A stretch of 17,169 bases of DNA from an uncultured Bacilli bacterium (GTDB lineage Bacteria > Bacillota_I > Bacilli_A > RF39 > UBA660), in NCBI GenBank assembly GCA_934098345.1, contig CAKONX010000023.1:1-17169 (forward strand). Reading direction: 5' to 3'. The notes beneath the pieces are model-generated. The model did not search any database. It was not told where the DNA came from and saw only the letters and a list, made by a program, of their open reading frames with translations. This document shows positions 1 to 6,123 of the stretch, piece after piece (the first letter of the stretch is position 1; every line of letters begins with the position of its first letter). Position numbers and translations under genes: made by a program.

Positions 1-20
1 GAGTTTATATAAGTCGTTCT

Positions 21-65
21 TTACCAATTGATTATGGTTTTATTAAACCCTTTTTCTTCATTCAT
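21..65 (-). CDS. possible 14-residue leader peptide or truncated gene start
   Basis: An ATG at 65 follows a good ribosome binding site (AAGGAG at 75-80, spacing 9 nt) and an extended -10 element. The frame runs only 14 codons (MNEEKGFNKTIINW) before TAA. The initiation signals are much better than the length suggests, so this could be a leader peptide or the start of a gene broken by a nonsense or frameshift change whose remainder lies left of the window. I recognise no homology. Confidence 0.25.
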   Translation of the reverse strand: MNEEKGFNKTIINW

Positions 66-96
66 TTGGATAAACTCCTTTTTTAAAATCATTAAA

Positions 97-105
97 ATTA
101 TAGCA
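97..105 (-). promoter_or_regulatory. extended -10 promoter (TGCTATAAT)
   Basis: The minus strand reads TATGCTATAAT immediately after the U-run of the preceding terminator. The TG one base upstream of TATAAT is the extended -10 signature and compensates for the poor -35 region, which falls inside the terminator hairpin. It would drive the short reading frame that starts at 65. Confidence 0.5.
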
Positions 106-106
106 T

Positions 107-134
107 AAAAAAGGCAGATTTTCTATACTCTGTC
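107..134 (-). terminator. intrinsic terminator after the kinase-like gene
   Basis: On the minus strand a short stem (CAGA at 129-132 pairing with TCTG at 115-118, with one more G-C pair beyond a mismatch) is followed by CCTTTTTT. The stem is weak, but the U-run and the position about 90 nt after the kinase-like gene support termination. Confidence 0.45.
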
Positions 135-147
135 TAAATTTATAACA

Positions 148-177
148 ATTATATGTTCTTAAATATTACGTAATCAA
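148..177 (-). promoter_or_regulatory. promoter TTGATT-N18-TATAAT just upstream of a terminator
   Basis: The -35 TTGATT is at 172-177 and the -10 TATAAT at 148-153, with an 18-nt spacer. The predicted start near 141 lies only a few nucleotides before the terminator hairpin at 134-107, so transcripts would meet a terminator almost at once, as in an attenuator or leader. The spacer ends in TTAAGAACA, a motif repeated near positions 1735 and 1888. Confidence 0.45.
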
Positions 178-220
178 GTTATTCAAAATAATTGCTTGGT
201 CATATCGCAAGAAATAATAA

Positions 221-1027
221 TTAAAAAATACTATAATCTTTTGCTAATTGTTTTTCTGGAGAAACTTGCTTATCTCTATCAATTATAAAATGATCATCAT
301 CACAAATAATCTCATCTAAATAAGGAACCTTAGTATTTGAATCTTTTAATAATGAATTTACAAGTGTTCTAATACTTTTTAATGTTTTAATTTTATCCGA
401 TAACTCATCATAATCTTCCATATTAAAAATCATATTATGATAGATTGCTAATAACATTGATAATAATAATGATTGATTATCAAAATTTTCATCGACAGTA
501 TATGGTCGTCTCATGAAAACATCATAGTAATTATGCATAATCATTGATATAAATGGACTCTTTTTTCTTTTATATTTACAACCATCTATATCACATATTT
601 TTATATCCAAATTGTTATTTGATAAAATATTATCAAATGAAAAATCTTGTAATATAATACCATTTTCATGTGCTCTTCTAACTATTGAAGATGCTTTTTT
701 TGCTGCTAAAAATATATCATTAACATCTACAAATCTCTCCTGAGTAAAAAAATCATATAAATTCATTGAATCTTTAAAATAATCCATTGTATATCCAACT
801 AATTTATCATCATCTATTATTAATTCTTTAGGCAAAAGTATACCATCAATTATAATACCATCCATATCAATAAATTTTTCTAAAAGTCTCATTTTTTCAC
901 TTATATATAATTTATCTAAAATTTTATAGCATCTATCATTATCTGTATATACGCTACTCTTTGTTCCCTGAATTTTAGATAAATGCATTGAAGATAGATT
1001 AATATCTTGAAAATTTATAATTTGCAT
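221..1027 (-). CDS. protein-kinase-like protein with intact catalytic residues
   Basis: This 268-residue protein reads as a compact protein-kinase fold and would transfer phosphate from ATP to an unknown partner. Visible elements in order are a glycine-loop-like GTKSSVY (21-27), a probable ATP-contacting Lys35 in YKIL, a hinge-like GYTM (78-81), a catalytic loop with His120, Asp128 and Asn133 in LQDFSFDN, and a metal-binding Asp146 in ICDIDG. HRD is therefore replaced by LQD and DFG by DID. The D-x-D form resembles the LIDCDSF motif of bacterial kinases encoded near tellurite-resistance-type clusters. The C-terminal third lacks a clear activation segment and is short for a full C-lobe. No membrane segment is seen. 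AAAGGGGTG precedes the ATG, and two TTGACA elements lie upstream. It follows the sieB-like gene, which has its own terminator-like hairpin. An aminoglycoside-phosphotransferase-like enzyme is an alternative. Confidence 0.65.
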   Translation of the reverse strand: MQIINFQDINLSSMHLSKIQGTKSSVYTDNDRCYKILDKLYISEKMRLLEKFIDMDGIIIDGILLPKELIIDDDKLVGYTMDYFKDSMNLYDFFTQERFVDVNDIFLAAKKASSIVRRAHENGIILQDFSFDNILSNNNLDIKICDIDGCKYKRKKSPFISMIMHNYYDVFMRRPYTVDENFDNQSLLLSMLLAIYHNMIFNMEDYDELSDKIKTLKSIRTLVNSLLKDSNTKVPYLDEIICDDDHFIIDRDKQVSPEKQLAKDYSIF

Positions 1028-1056
1028 TATAATACACCCCTTTAAGATTATTTGAT

Positions 1057-1097
1057 ATATTACATTAATTTTTACTTATTGTCAATCAATATGTCAA
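1057..1097 (-). promoter_or_regulatory. kinase gene promoter with two overlapping -35 boxes
   Basis: Two perfect TTGACA hexamers occur 12 bp apart (1092-1097 and 1080-1085). The downstream one is 17 nt from TAATAT (1057-1062) and the upstream one is 17 nt from TAAAAA (1069-1074). The arms ATTGTC and GACAAT flank the region as an inverted repeat covering the -35 boxes, a plausible repressor site. This gives the kinase-like gene a strong promoter separate from sieB. Confidence 0.6.
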
Positions 1098-1109
1098 CGA
1101 CAATATCAG

Positions 1110-1682
1110 TTAGCTAATTCCTAATAAAAGAAAGACAAATAATTTGTCTTTCTTTCCATAAAATTTAGTTTTCAAGTCTTCATCTTCATCAATTATCTTA
1201 GAAACCCATGGTTGCAAGAAATAAGCTATTGGCATTGAATTATCTAATTCAACATAGGTCGGTTGAGTGTTTCCAGCCATTTGAATAACATACATGTGTA
1301 ATAATTGTTGTGTTACGCCATTGTTATAATTTAATGTTAAAGTTTGATCTTCTTCTTTTAAAAATTCTTTGATTGTTTGAGTCTTAACTTTATCAAGTTC
1401 CTTTAAATATTTAATTCTCTTTTTCTTCAATTTTCTATATAAAATTTTATCATAAAGTTTTTTACCAATCTTAACTACTATAATTGTAACTAATAAGGTA
1501 AATGAAATTATAAAAATCAAACTAATAACCCATCCACAATTATTTCTAAAATTTAAAAGATATAGTTTACTAATTATACTATCAGGTAAAAATAACACTA
1601 AGCCTGTTCCTAATGCTAGTGCAAAAAGAGTGTGTGGTGGCAATTTGAAGCAATCCAAGAAATCTTTAAAATTCTTATTCAT
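1110..1682 (-). CDS. SieB-like superinfection exclusion membrane protein
   Basis: This 190-residue protein resembles the superinfection exclusion protein B family. SieB was first described in lambdoid prophages, where it aborts growth of other infecting phages; chromosomal homologues are mostly uncharacterised. Family-like features are a short cytoplasmic N-terminus, a first membrane segment (about 17-33) ending in FLPDS, a LNFRN loop, a second segment (about 51-71), a lysine-rich helix (72-105), and a soluble domain with a GVTQQLL helix and a conserved-looking FLQPWVSKII stretch (155-164). I chose the ATG at 1682 rather than the one at 1709 because GGGGGGAG lies 9 nt upstream of it. The last 15 codons overlap a terminator-like hairpin and end in a hydrophobic tail, so the C-terminus may differ from homologues. 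The kinase-like gene lies downstream. Confidence 0.7.
   Translation of the reverse strand: MNKNFKDFLDCFKLPPHTLFALALGTGLVLFLPDSIISKLYLLNFRNNCGWVISLIFIISFTLLVTIIVVKIGKKLYDKILYRKLKKKRIKYLKELDKVKTQTIKEFLKEEDQTLTLNYNNGVTQQLLHMYVIQMAGNTQPTYVELDNSMPIAYFLQPWVSKIIDEDEDLKTKFYGKKDKLFVFLLLGIS
1127..1155 (-). terminator. terminator-like perfect inverted repeat inside the sieB 3' end
   Basis: Arms of 14 bp (1127-1140 and 1142-1155, AAAGAAAGACAAAT and its complement) are separated by one base. On the minus strand the 3' arm runs into CTTTTATTAG. The repeat lies wholly within codons of about residues 177-186 of the SieB-like protein, upstream of its stop. It could work as a bidirectional terminator. Confidence 0.6.
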
Positions 1683-1699
1683 AATATTTTTCTCCCCCC

Positions 1700-1714
1700 G
1701 AAAAATCATTTTTC
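1700..1714 (-). repeat. small hairpin next to the sieB ribosome binding site
   Basis: GAAAAA-TGA-TTTTTC forms a 6-bp stem directly before the GGGGGGAG ribosome binding site of the SieB-like gene. A second small inverted repeat (ATGTA...TACAT, about 1717-1730) lies upstream. Such elements could tune translation. The run of six G is itself unusual in DNA this AT-rich. Confidence 0.35.
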
Positions 1715-1850
1715 AATGTACTTTTACATGTTCTTAACTGTCGTAATCACCTTGAAAATTCTTGGTAAAAAATCACTTATTTTTGTCTTTTTTTACTAAT
1801 TCTTAGTATTTTTTAGCTATTTTTATTAAAAATATGCAAGATTCATTTTT

Positions 1851-1874
1851 AAAAAAGCCCTTATAAATAAAGGG
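1851..1874 (-). terminator. intrinsic terminator after the GNAT remnant
   Basis: The minus strand reads CCCTT, a 7-nt loop, AAGGG, then CTTTTTT. This five-pair stem followed by a U-run lies about 60 nt after the stop codon of the acetyltransferase remnant. It probably ended the original acetyltransferase transcript and insulates the SieB-like gene. Confidence 0.6.
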
Positions 1875-1932
1875 ATTTCACATGTTCTTAATTAAATTGA
1901 AATCAACCAGTTGATATTTATTTTATTATCAT

Positions 1933-2261
1933 TCATTTAAATAATATCCTATACTTATTATATTTCATATAATATCTAGATTCAGTTTCTTCTATAACAT
2001 TAAATTCTAATTTTTTATATAATGATATAGCTTTTTCATTTTCTTTATATACCCACAAATATACTATATCATTATTATTTAAAATATCATTTATAATCTC
2101 AGTTCCAATGCCTTTATTTCTATATTCTTCTTCAAGATATATTTCATCTAATAATTTGCCATCATCTTTATTTGTTAATAATAATTAAATAAATCTTTTG
2201 CATATTCATAAATTGTTCTTTTTTTATATTCGATTAATCTATTTATATCTTTGTTAGATTT
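1933..2261 (-). pseudogene. GNAT acetyltransferase remnant, truncated and internally deleted
   Basis: GCN5-related N-acetyltransferases use acetyl-CoA to acetylate amines. Two pieces of one such gene are readable. The first (2261-2175) gives KSNKDINRLIEYKKRTIYEY and ends at TAA after LFNYY. The second, in another frame, gives DEIYLEEEYRNKGIGTEI, containing the acetyl-CoA-binding R-x-x-G-x-G/A loop, then LWVYKENEKAISLYKKL and a normal-looking C-terminus ending at 1933. The first frame breaks where the fold's central strands would be expected, so the simplest reading is a deletion of a few dozen codons with loss of frame. The extreme N-terminus is missing because it is joined to a RhuM fragment. 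The copy is dead. Confidence 0.75.
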
Positions 2262-2506
2262 TGAACTATTCGAAATTTTCGAATAGTTGATTCTTCTTTC
2301 AATTCATTATCATTATATATTTTTTTAATATGATAATTTATTGTATTTATTTCTACATTGTAGAGAGTTGATAACATTTTTTGAGTAAGCCAAATATTTT
2401 CATGTTCATATCTTACTTCAATTGTTTCTTTATCAGTTCCGGTTGCTGCAATAAAAGTTAGATATTCAGCAGCACTTGATCTAATCGTAATACTATTTTT
2501 TCTCAT
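2243..2506 (-). pseudogene. RhuM-family N-terminal fragment
   Basis: The reading frame matches the beginning of the RhuM family (named after a Salmonella pathogenicity-island gene; molecular function unknown, often on mobile islands). SSAAEYLTFIAATGTDKETI, IEVRYEHENIWLTQKMLSTL and IKKIYNDNELKEEST follow the family pattern through FRIVQ, where the family consensus continues with EGNRQVSR and more than 200 further residues. Here it stops after five unrelated codons at the junction with the acetyltransferase remnant. The start at 2506 follows AAAGGAAG. About 87 residues remain of a protein usually over 300 long. The fragment may still be translated. Confidence 0.75.
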
Positions 2507-2597
2507 AAAATGACTTCCTTTATTTATCATAAATGTTTCTTTATGTCTTTCTCACCTTGTACATTGTCTTTTAAAAGTTTTTATTTCTTAGATTTAG

Positions 2598-2763
2598 TTA
2601 TACCACTAAATACATAAGATAATGCGCATTATCACAATTAACAATATAGCACATTCCAATGAATTTGTCATTATCAATGACTGCATATAAATCAGAATTG
2701 CTTCCTTTAGAACACTTGAAGGTATTCAAAATTATTTATATACTTTACATCTATATTACTCAT
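2598..2763 (-). pseudogene. second GNAT acetyltransferase N-terminal remnant
   Basis: From ATG at 2763 the frame gives MSNIDVKYINNFEYLQVF and then stops. After a frame change it continues as CSKGSNSDLYAVIDNDKFIG, then MCYIVNCDNAHYLMYLVV before TAA at 2598. The second piece matches the beta-2/beta-3/beta-4 part of GNAT proteins (strand, turn with IDNDKFIG, strand, YLMYL). The acetyl-CoA-binding half is absent. It differs from the neighbouring remnant at 1933-2261, so two different acetyltransferase genes have decayed side by side. Confidence 0.6.
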
Positions 2764-2974
2764 TTTGCTTTTTGATCTACGAGTTCTAAGTTTACGTCTA
2801 TCCGTACCGTTCTATTTTCTATTTAATTCATTTTATTTAAGCTTGTTTTAAAAACTAGTATTCCAACAATAAATACTTTTGACATACAATTTTGTGATAA
2901 CTAATCCCCTTAACCAGATGATATTTCTCCTATTTTCATTTATAAAATCACACCTATAAGATTTTAATATGTAA
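2764..2974 (-). other. non-coding stretch with short decayed frames
   Basis: About 210 nt between the extended -10 element at 2975 and the GNAT remnant. Only short frames are seen, for example MSKVFIVGILVFKTSLNKMN and a stretch ending in VRIDVNLELVDQKAK. Neither is recognisable, so this is probably a leader or further gene debris. Confidence 0.3.
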
Positions 2975-2983
2975 ATTATAACA
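2975..2983 (-). promoter_or_regulatory. extended -10 promoter (TGTTATAAT)
   Basis: TGTTATAAT follows directly on the seven-U tail of the terminator of the preceding operon. No -35 is evident because that position lies in the terminator. It would transcribe the debris region 2960-1850. Confidence 0.45.
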
Positions 2984-3013
2984 AAAAAAGATAGATTTTG
3001 GATTAATCTATCT
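2983..3013 (-). terminator. strong intrinsic terminator of the unknown two-gene operon
   Basis: Perfect 9-bp stem AGATAGATT / AATCTATCT (3005-3013 and 2989-2997) with a 7-nt loop, followed by a U-run, 10 nt beyond the stop codon at 3023. Confidence 0.85.
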
Positions 3014-3022
3014 CAAATAATC

Positions 3023-4282
3023 TTATTTATTAGAAAGCAATTTTTTAATCAATAAAAATTCATCAGAATATTCTTCTACTCTTTTACTATAGGGATTTAG
3101 AATTATAGGTTTTACAAAATCAATGGTCCACCCTTTTCGGATATAATCTTTAAATTCATTTTCATAGTTTATACAAGAGGTCGTGATTGTTTTATCACGA
3201 ATTGATGATATTTTATGAAAACCACAACATCTAACTAATATTTCATCTAAACTAAATTGTTTAATGAATTCTAAATCGTTATAGTAATCACAAGAATCTT
3301 TTTTTAAATGGTAAAAAAATGAAAATAATCCAGCTTGAGCACTCTTAATACCTACAATTAGTTTAATAATTCTTGGATTATAAGATCTCTTATATAAGCT
3401 TCTGTATTTAGATTTTTCTAAATCACTTAAATTATAATAATTCTCAGGATAAATTGTACTAAAATCATATATTAAATTAGTATAACTATCAAATGTAATT
3501 TTGTCTATAAATCCTTCTTGCAAACATCTTTTAGCATCTTCTAAAATTTCATATGGATTATATATTTCGTCATCTCTTACTATAGAATAATAAAATGGAT
3601 ATATTAAATTAGCTTCTTTATGGCCCTCCGGCCCCATTGTATTATATAAATGATTATATGGTGTAATATACCATGAATTAGGTAAATATATTCTAGTTGG
3701 CTCAATATTTTTATGAGGAATTTCTATTTTATAGTTTCTAATATAATTTAATGCATCATTGAATAATATTTCGTCACTTTTGGTAAGTTTATTTTGATAT
3801 CTTGCCATTGTTTTTGCAGATGAAAGATAATTAAAAATGCAATCTTTAGAACAATCTATACCATTATCTGAATATAGAAATTGATAATATATAGCCATAA
3901 AGTATTGTTCAAAATCATTCACAAAATTTTTTCCTTTATATTCTTTACTATATTCTTTTCTTAAATAATTTATTTTGTCAATACCATTTTTAGATATCCC
4001 AATATCTTCTAATCTGTGTCCATTTATAAAAAAGCTATACGCGTATTCTAAAGGTATATCGAAACAATTAACACTCGAATCTAAATACGATTCTTTTCTT
4101 TTTTGATTAATTTCAAATAATAAATTAAAGTTTTTTATTATAAAAAATAAATAATTATATTTTTCAAAAAATTCTGATGGAAGTATTTTTAAATCAATAT
4201 TAGTTTCACTATATAACCTAGTATTTATTAAATCTAAATAATAATTATTAGGATCTTCAAGCTCTTTAAAATATCTAACCAT
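3023..4282 (-). CDS. unknown protein, second gene of a two-gene operon
   Basis: A 419-residue protein I do not recognise. It has no signal peptide or confident membrane segment and appears largely alpha-helical, rich in Tyr, Asn, Ile and Lys. Distinctive segments are WYITPYNHLYNTMGPEGHKE (about 204-223), a helical stretch with YEILEDAKRCLQEGFIDKIT (about 244-263), GIKSAQAGLFSFFYHL, and a Cys/His-containing VRCCGFHKISSIRDKT. The scattered cysteines do not form an obvious zinc motif. The start follows AAAAGGC and lies 15 nt after the stop of the upstream gene, so both are very likely cotranscribed. The operon is closed by a strong terminator. Conserved-looking Gly, Pro, His and Trp residues make a real protein likely. 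Confidence 0.75.
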   Translation of the reverse strand: MVRYFKELEDPNNYYLDLINTRLYSETNIDLKILPSEFFEKYNYLFFIIKNFNLLFEINQKRKESYLDSSVNCFDIPLEYAYSFFINGHRLEDIGISKNGIDKINYLRKEYSKEYKGKNFVNDFEQYFMAIYYQFLYSDNGIDCSKDCIFNYLSSAKTMARYQNKLTKSDEILFNDALNYIRNYKIEIPHKNIEPTRIYLPNSWYITPYNHLYNTMGPEGHKEANLIYPFYYSIVRDDEIYNPYEILEDAKRCLQEGFIDKITFDSYTNLIYDFSTIYPENYYNLSDLEKSKYRSLYKRSYNPRIIKLIVGIKSAQAGLFSFFYHLKKDSCDYYNDLEFIKQFSLDEILVRCCGFHKISSIRDKTITTSCINYENEFKDYIRKGWTIDFVKPIILNPYSKRVEEYSDEFLLIKKLLSNK

Positions 4283-4297
4283 ATTGCCTTTTACCTA

Positions 4298-5167
4298 TTA
4301 GACCTTCCTATTTTGATTTAATGATTTAACCAACACTTTTTTACCTGCTTCTTCATCAATTACCGGCAAAACAAAATGTGCATAGCGGAAATCATCAGGA
4401 ATAGAAGAAGGTATAGGTCGATTCCTATAAGTCTTGGACGCTAGTTTGTTAATCAACTGTTTATATGTATTTCTATCTTCTCTACTTAAAACGATTTTAT
4501 CCCAATTTTCAATATAATATTCATTAGCACCTAAAATAAATTTAGGAATACTATCGTATTTTGGCTTTATACCAGTTAATTTTGTATACCCTTTAAAGCA
4601 AAAATCTGTTGCTTCATTGAATGCAAAAAGAGACATGCATTCTTCTTCAGTAATAAGACGGCATCGAGGGTCAAATCCTTTTAAATATTCAGGAATTTTA
4701 TTAATTTCTATCCGTGCAATAGCGTAACTATCGTCAAGAATGCTAGACATTAAATCTCGATGTTGACTGGAATACCAAAAACTTTTAGGAATTTCTTCCT
4801 GAGAAATTTGAAATTGTCCATCAGATACTTCTAAATAATGTTCTGGTTTTAATAAAGTAGTATCTACATAATCAAGATTTCTCTTAATATAAAAATCATC
4901 ATTATTCCTTTCAACTCTCCAACAACCTGAAGTTGTTAAATGCAAATTACCATAACTAGCAGGAATGTAATTAGGTTTTTTTAACTCATACGGAGCAATT
5001 ACAATCCTCTTTTTGTTGTTTCCATCATCTAATATTCCTAATAAATGATAACATTTAGGTATAGGAACTTCAAATATTACATTACCTTTCTCTTTAATTA
5101 TTATTACATCTTGTCTTATTTCATATGATACTTTTTCTTCATTAATATATATATTAATTGCCGACAT
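4298..5167 (-). CDS. unknown protein, first gene of a two-gene operon
   Basis: A 289-residue protein I do not recognise. The ATG at 5167 is chosen because AAGGTGGTG lies just upstream; a longer frame beginning with TTG at 5224 would start inside the -35 box. The first 60 residues look like alternating beta strands (INIYINEEKVSYEI, VIIIKEKGNVIFEVPIP). The middle has LHLTTSGCWRVERNNDDFYI and FWYSSQHRDLM, and the C-terminal part is polar and helical. No export signal is seen, so it is probably cytoplasmic. It is followed after 15 nt by another unknown gene under the same promoter. The tight pairing suggests partner proteins, perhaps a defence or toxin/immunity-type unit, but nothing in the sequence identifies an activity. 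Confidence 0.75.
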   Translation of the reverse strand: MSAINIYINEEKVSYEIRQDVIIIKEKGNVIFEVPIPKCYHLLGILDDGNNKKRIVIAPYELKKPNYIPASYGNLHLTTSGCWRVERNNDDFYIKRNLDYVDTTLLKPEHYLEVSDGQFQISQEEIPKSFWYSSQHRDLMSSILDDSYAIARIEINKIPEYLKGFDPRCRLITEEECMSLFAFNEATDFCFKGYTKLTGIKPKYDSIPKFILGANEYYIENWDKIVLSREDRNTYKQLINKLASKTYRNRPIPSSIPDDFRYAHFVLPVIDEEAGKKVLVKSLNQNRKV

Positions 5168-5195
5168 ATAATTCACCACCTTGAAAATTTTATAT

Positions 5196-5224
5196 ATTGT
5201 ACCAAGAAGTTTTAAAGCAGTCAA
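5196..5224 (-). promoter_or_regulatory. near-consensus promoter of the unknown operon
   Basis: TTGACT (5219-5224), a 17-nt spacer and TACAAT (5196-5201), 28 nt upstream of the chosen start codon. This is one of the strongest sigma-A-type promoters in the window. Confidence 0.8.
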
Positions 5225-5235
5225 CTACATAAATA

Positions 5236-5303
5236 AAACAAAAGAATGACAAGATATACAAGTAATTTTAAAAATATTGAAAATCTTATATTTAATGTCA
5301 TTC
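5236..5303 (-). terminator. long-loop terminator-like inverted repeat
   Basis: Arms GAATGACA (5296-5303 on the minus strand) and TGTCATTC (5244-5251) form an 8-bp stem around a 44-nt loop, which holds an inner ATTTT/AAAAT pairing. The 3' arm is followed by TTTTGTTTT. The long loop is unusual for a simple terminator, so this may be the 3' end of a structured small RNA. Confidence 0.45.
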
Positions 5304-5382
5304 CTTATACTTCTATATATATTTTTCTAATTTTTATGCGTTTGCCATAATATATTTTAATTTCTCTTTTTTATATCTAAAT

Positions 5383-5481
5383 CTAATATTTTTCTTTTCG
5401 TTTTTTAAAGAAAACATCTAGATTAATTGTGTTATCAGTAGCTATCTCGCCAACTACTTTAGCTTTACCACAACTCCTCAC
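5383..5481 (-). CDS. possible 32-residue peptide or gene remnant
   Basis: A GTG-initiated frame reads VRSCGKAKVVGEIATDNTIN followed by LDVFFKKRKEKY. Its composition (Gly, Ala, Val, Asp, charged tail) looks more protein-like than the surrounding AT-rich sequence, suggesting a fragment of a former gene or a small peptide. No homology is recognised and the start lacks a well-placed ribosome binding site. Confidence 0.2.
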   Translation of the reverse strand: MRSCGKAKVVGEIATDNTINLDVFFKKRKEKY

Positions 5482-5566
5482 ACATTAATATAGTTAATTA
5501 TTTAAAATTAATAGTATTATAAAAGTATCTTTTACACTTTTTCATGCCCTCATATCTTCTTGAACA

Positions 5567-5596
5567 ATTATACTTAAGGTAATAGTTATTAATCAA
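5567..5596 (-). promoter_or_regulatory. promoter TTGATT-N18-TATAAT overlapping the lipoprotein stop codon
   Basis: TTGATT at 5591-5596 lies on the last codons and stop of the lipoprotein gene. TATAAT is at 5567-5572 with an 18-nt spacer. The predicted transcript would start near 5560 and cross about 255 nt without a convincing gene before the terminator-like repeat beginning at 5303. Confidence 0.5.
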
Positions 5597-6047
5597 TATT
5601 AAATTCTACAGCTATATTAAACGAATTATATTTCTCATTTTCATATTCATAATCTATATCTTTTATAATTCTATATGTCCCTTTTGGTAATAAACCATAT
5701 CCATCTTCCCAATCTAATTCTAATTCTACATTTTCACTTGCTTTTAATATAAAAGCTGGTAAATCGAAATTTAATTCGGCATTAATCTTATGCCATTTCC
5801 CATCCTTTTTTACTTCTATTTCATATGGACTACCATACTCATAATCTTTATCACTTTCATTAGTTAAAACGATAGTAGCACCTTTATTTGTTAATGTACC
5901 TTTTTTAACAGACATAATAACATCTGTTTGTGAAATATTGATTTTTGATTCATTTCCTATATCTATTTTGTTTTGAGAACTCTTACATCCAGTTAAACAT
6001 AGAGACACACTTAAGCACACAACAATTAATATAACAATTTTTTTCAT
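5589..6047 (-). CDS. lipoprotein with bacterial Ig-like domain
   Basis: This 152-residue protein has a type II signal peptide: a short basic N-terminus (MKK), a hydrophobic core, and lipobox L-T-G-C with Cys21 as the lipidated residue. It should be anchored to the outer face of the membrane. The mature part matches the short immunoglobulin-like domain of many Firmicutes lipoproteins: TIVLTNESDKDYEYGSPYEI, GKWHKIN, a hydrophobic strand ending in LELDW, YGLLPKGTYRIIK. Such domains are usually structural or binding modules, and the ligand is unknown. The ATG at 6047 follows GAGGAGG; a GTG five codons upstream lies within that site and is unlikely. It follows the secreted metalloprotease but has its own promoter and a hairpin in the leader. 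Confidence 0.8.
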   Translation of the reverse strand: MKKIVILIVVCLSVSLCLTGCKSSQNKIDIGNESKINISQTDVIMSVKKGTLTNKGATIVLTNESDKDYEYGSPYEIEVKKDGKWHKINAELNFDLPAFILKASENVELELDWEDGYGLLPKGTYRIIKDIDYEYENEKYNSFNIAVEFNID

Positions 6048-6060
6048 AAATTTCCTCCTC

Positions 6061-6080
6061 ACAAATACATTAGTATTTGT
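6061..6080 (-). repeat. inverted repeat in the lipoprotein leader
   Basis: ACAAATAC-TAAT-GTATTTGT forms a perfect 8-bp stem with a 4-nt loop directly upstream of the GAGGAGG ribosome binding site. It lies between promoter and start codon, so it could be an operator or an RNA hairpin affecting translation. Confidence 0.5.
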
Positions 6081-6086
6081 ACATTC

Positions 6087-6116
6087 ATAATAGCATATTA
6101 ATTATATAGAGAGCAA
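6087..6116 (-). promoter_or_regulatory. lipoprotein gene promoter with extended -10
   Basis: TTGCTC (6111-6116), an 18-nt spacer and TATTAT (6087-6092) preceded by TGC, forming an extended -10. It begins just after the stop codon of the metalloprotease gene. Confidence 0.55.
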
Positions 6117-6123
6117 CTTTTTT

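Noticed and set aside
5168..5224. Longer N-terminus of the unknown operon's first gene from TTG at 5224
   Set aside because: The TTG lies in the -35 box of a near-consensus promoter, upstream of the expected transcription start. The ATG at 5167 has a proper ribosome binding site.
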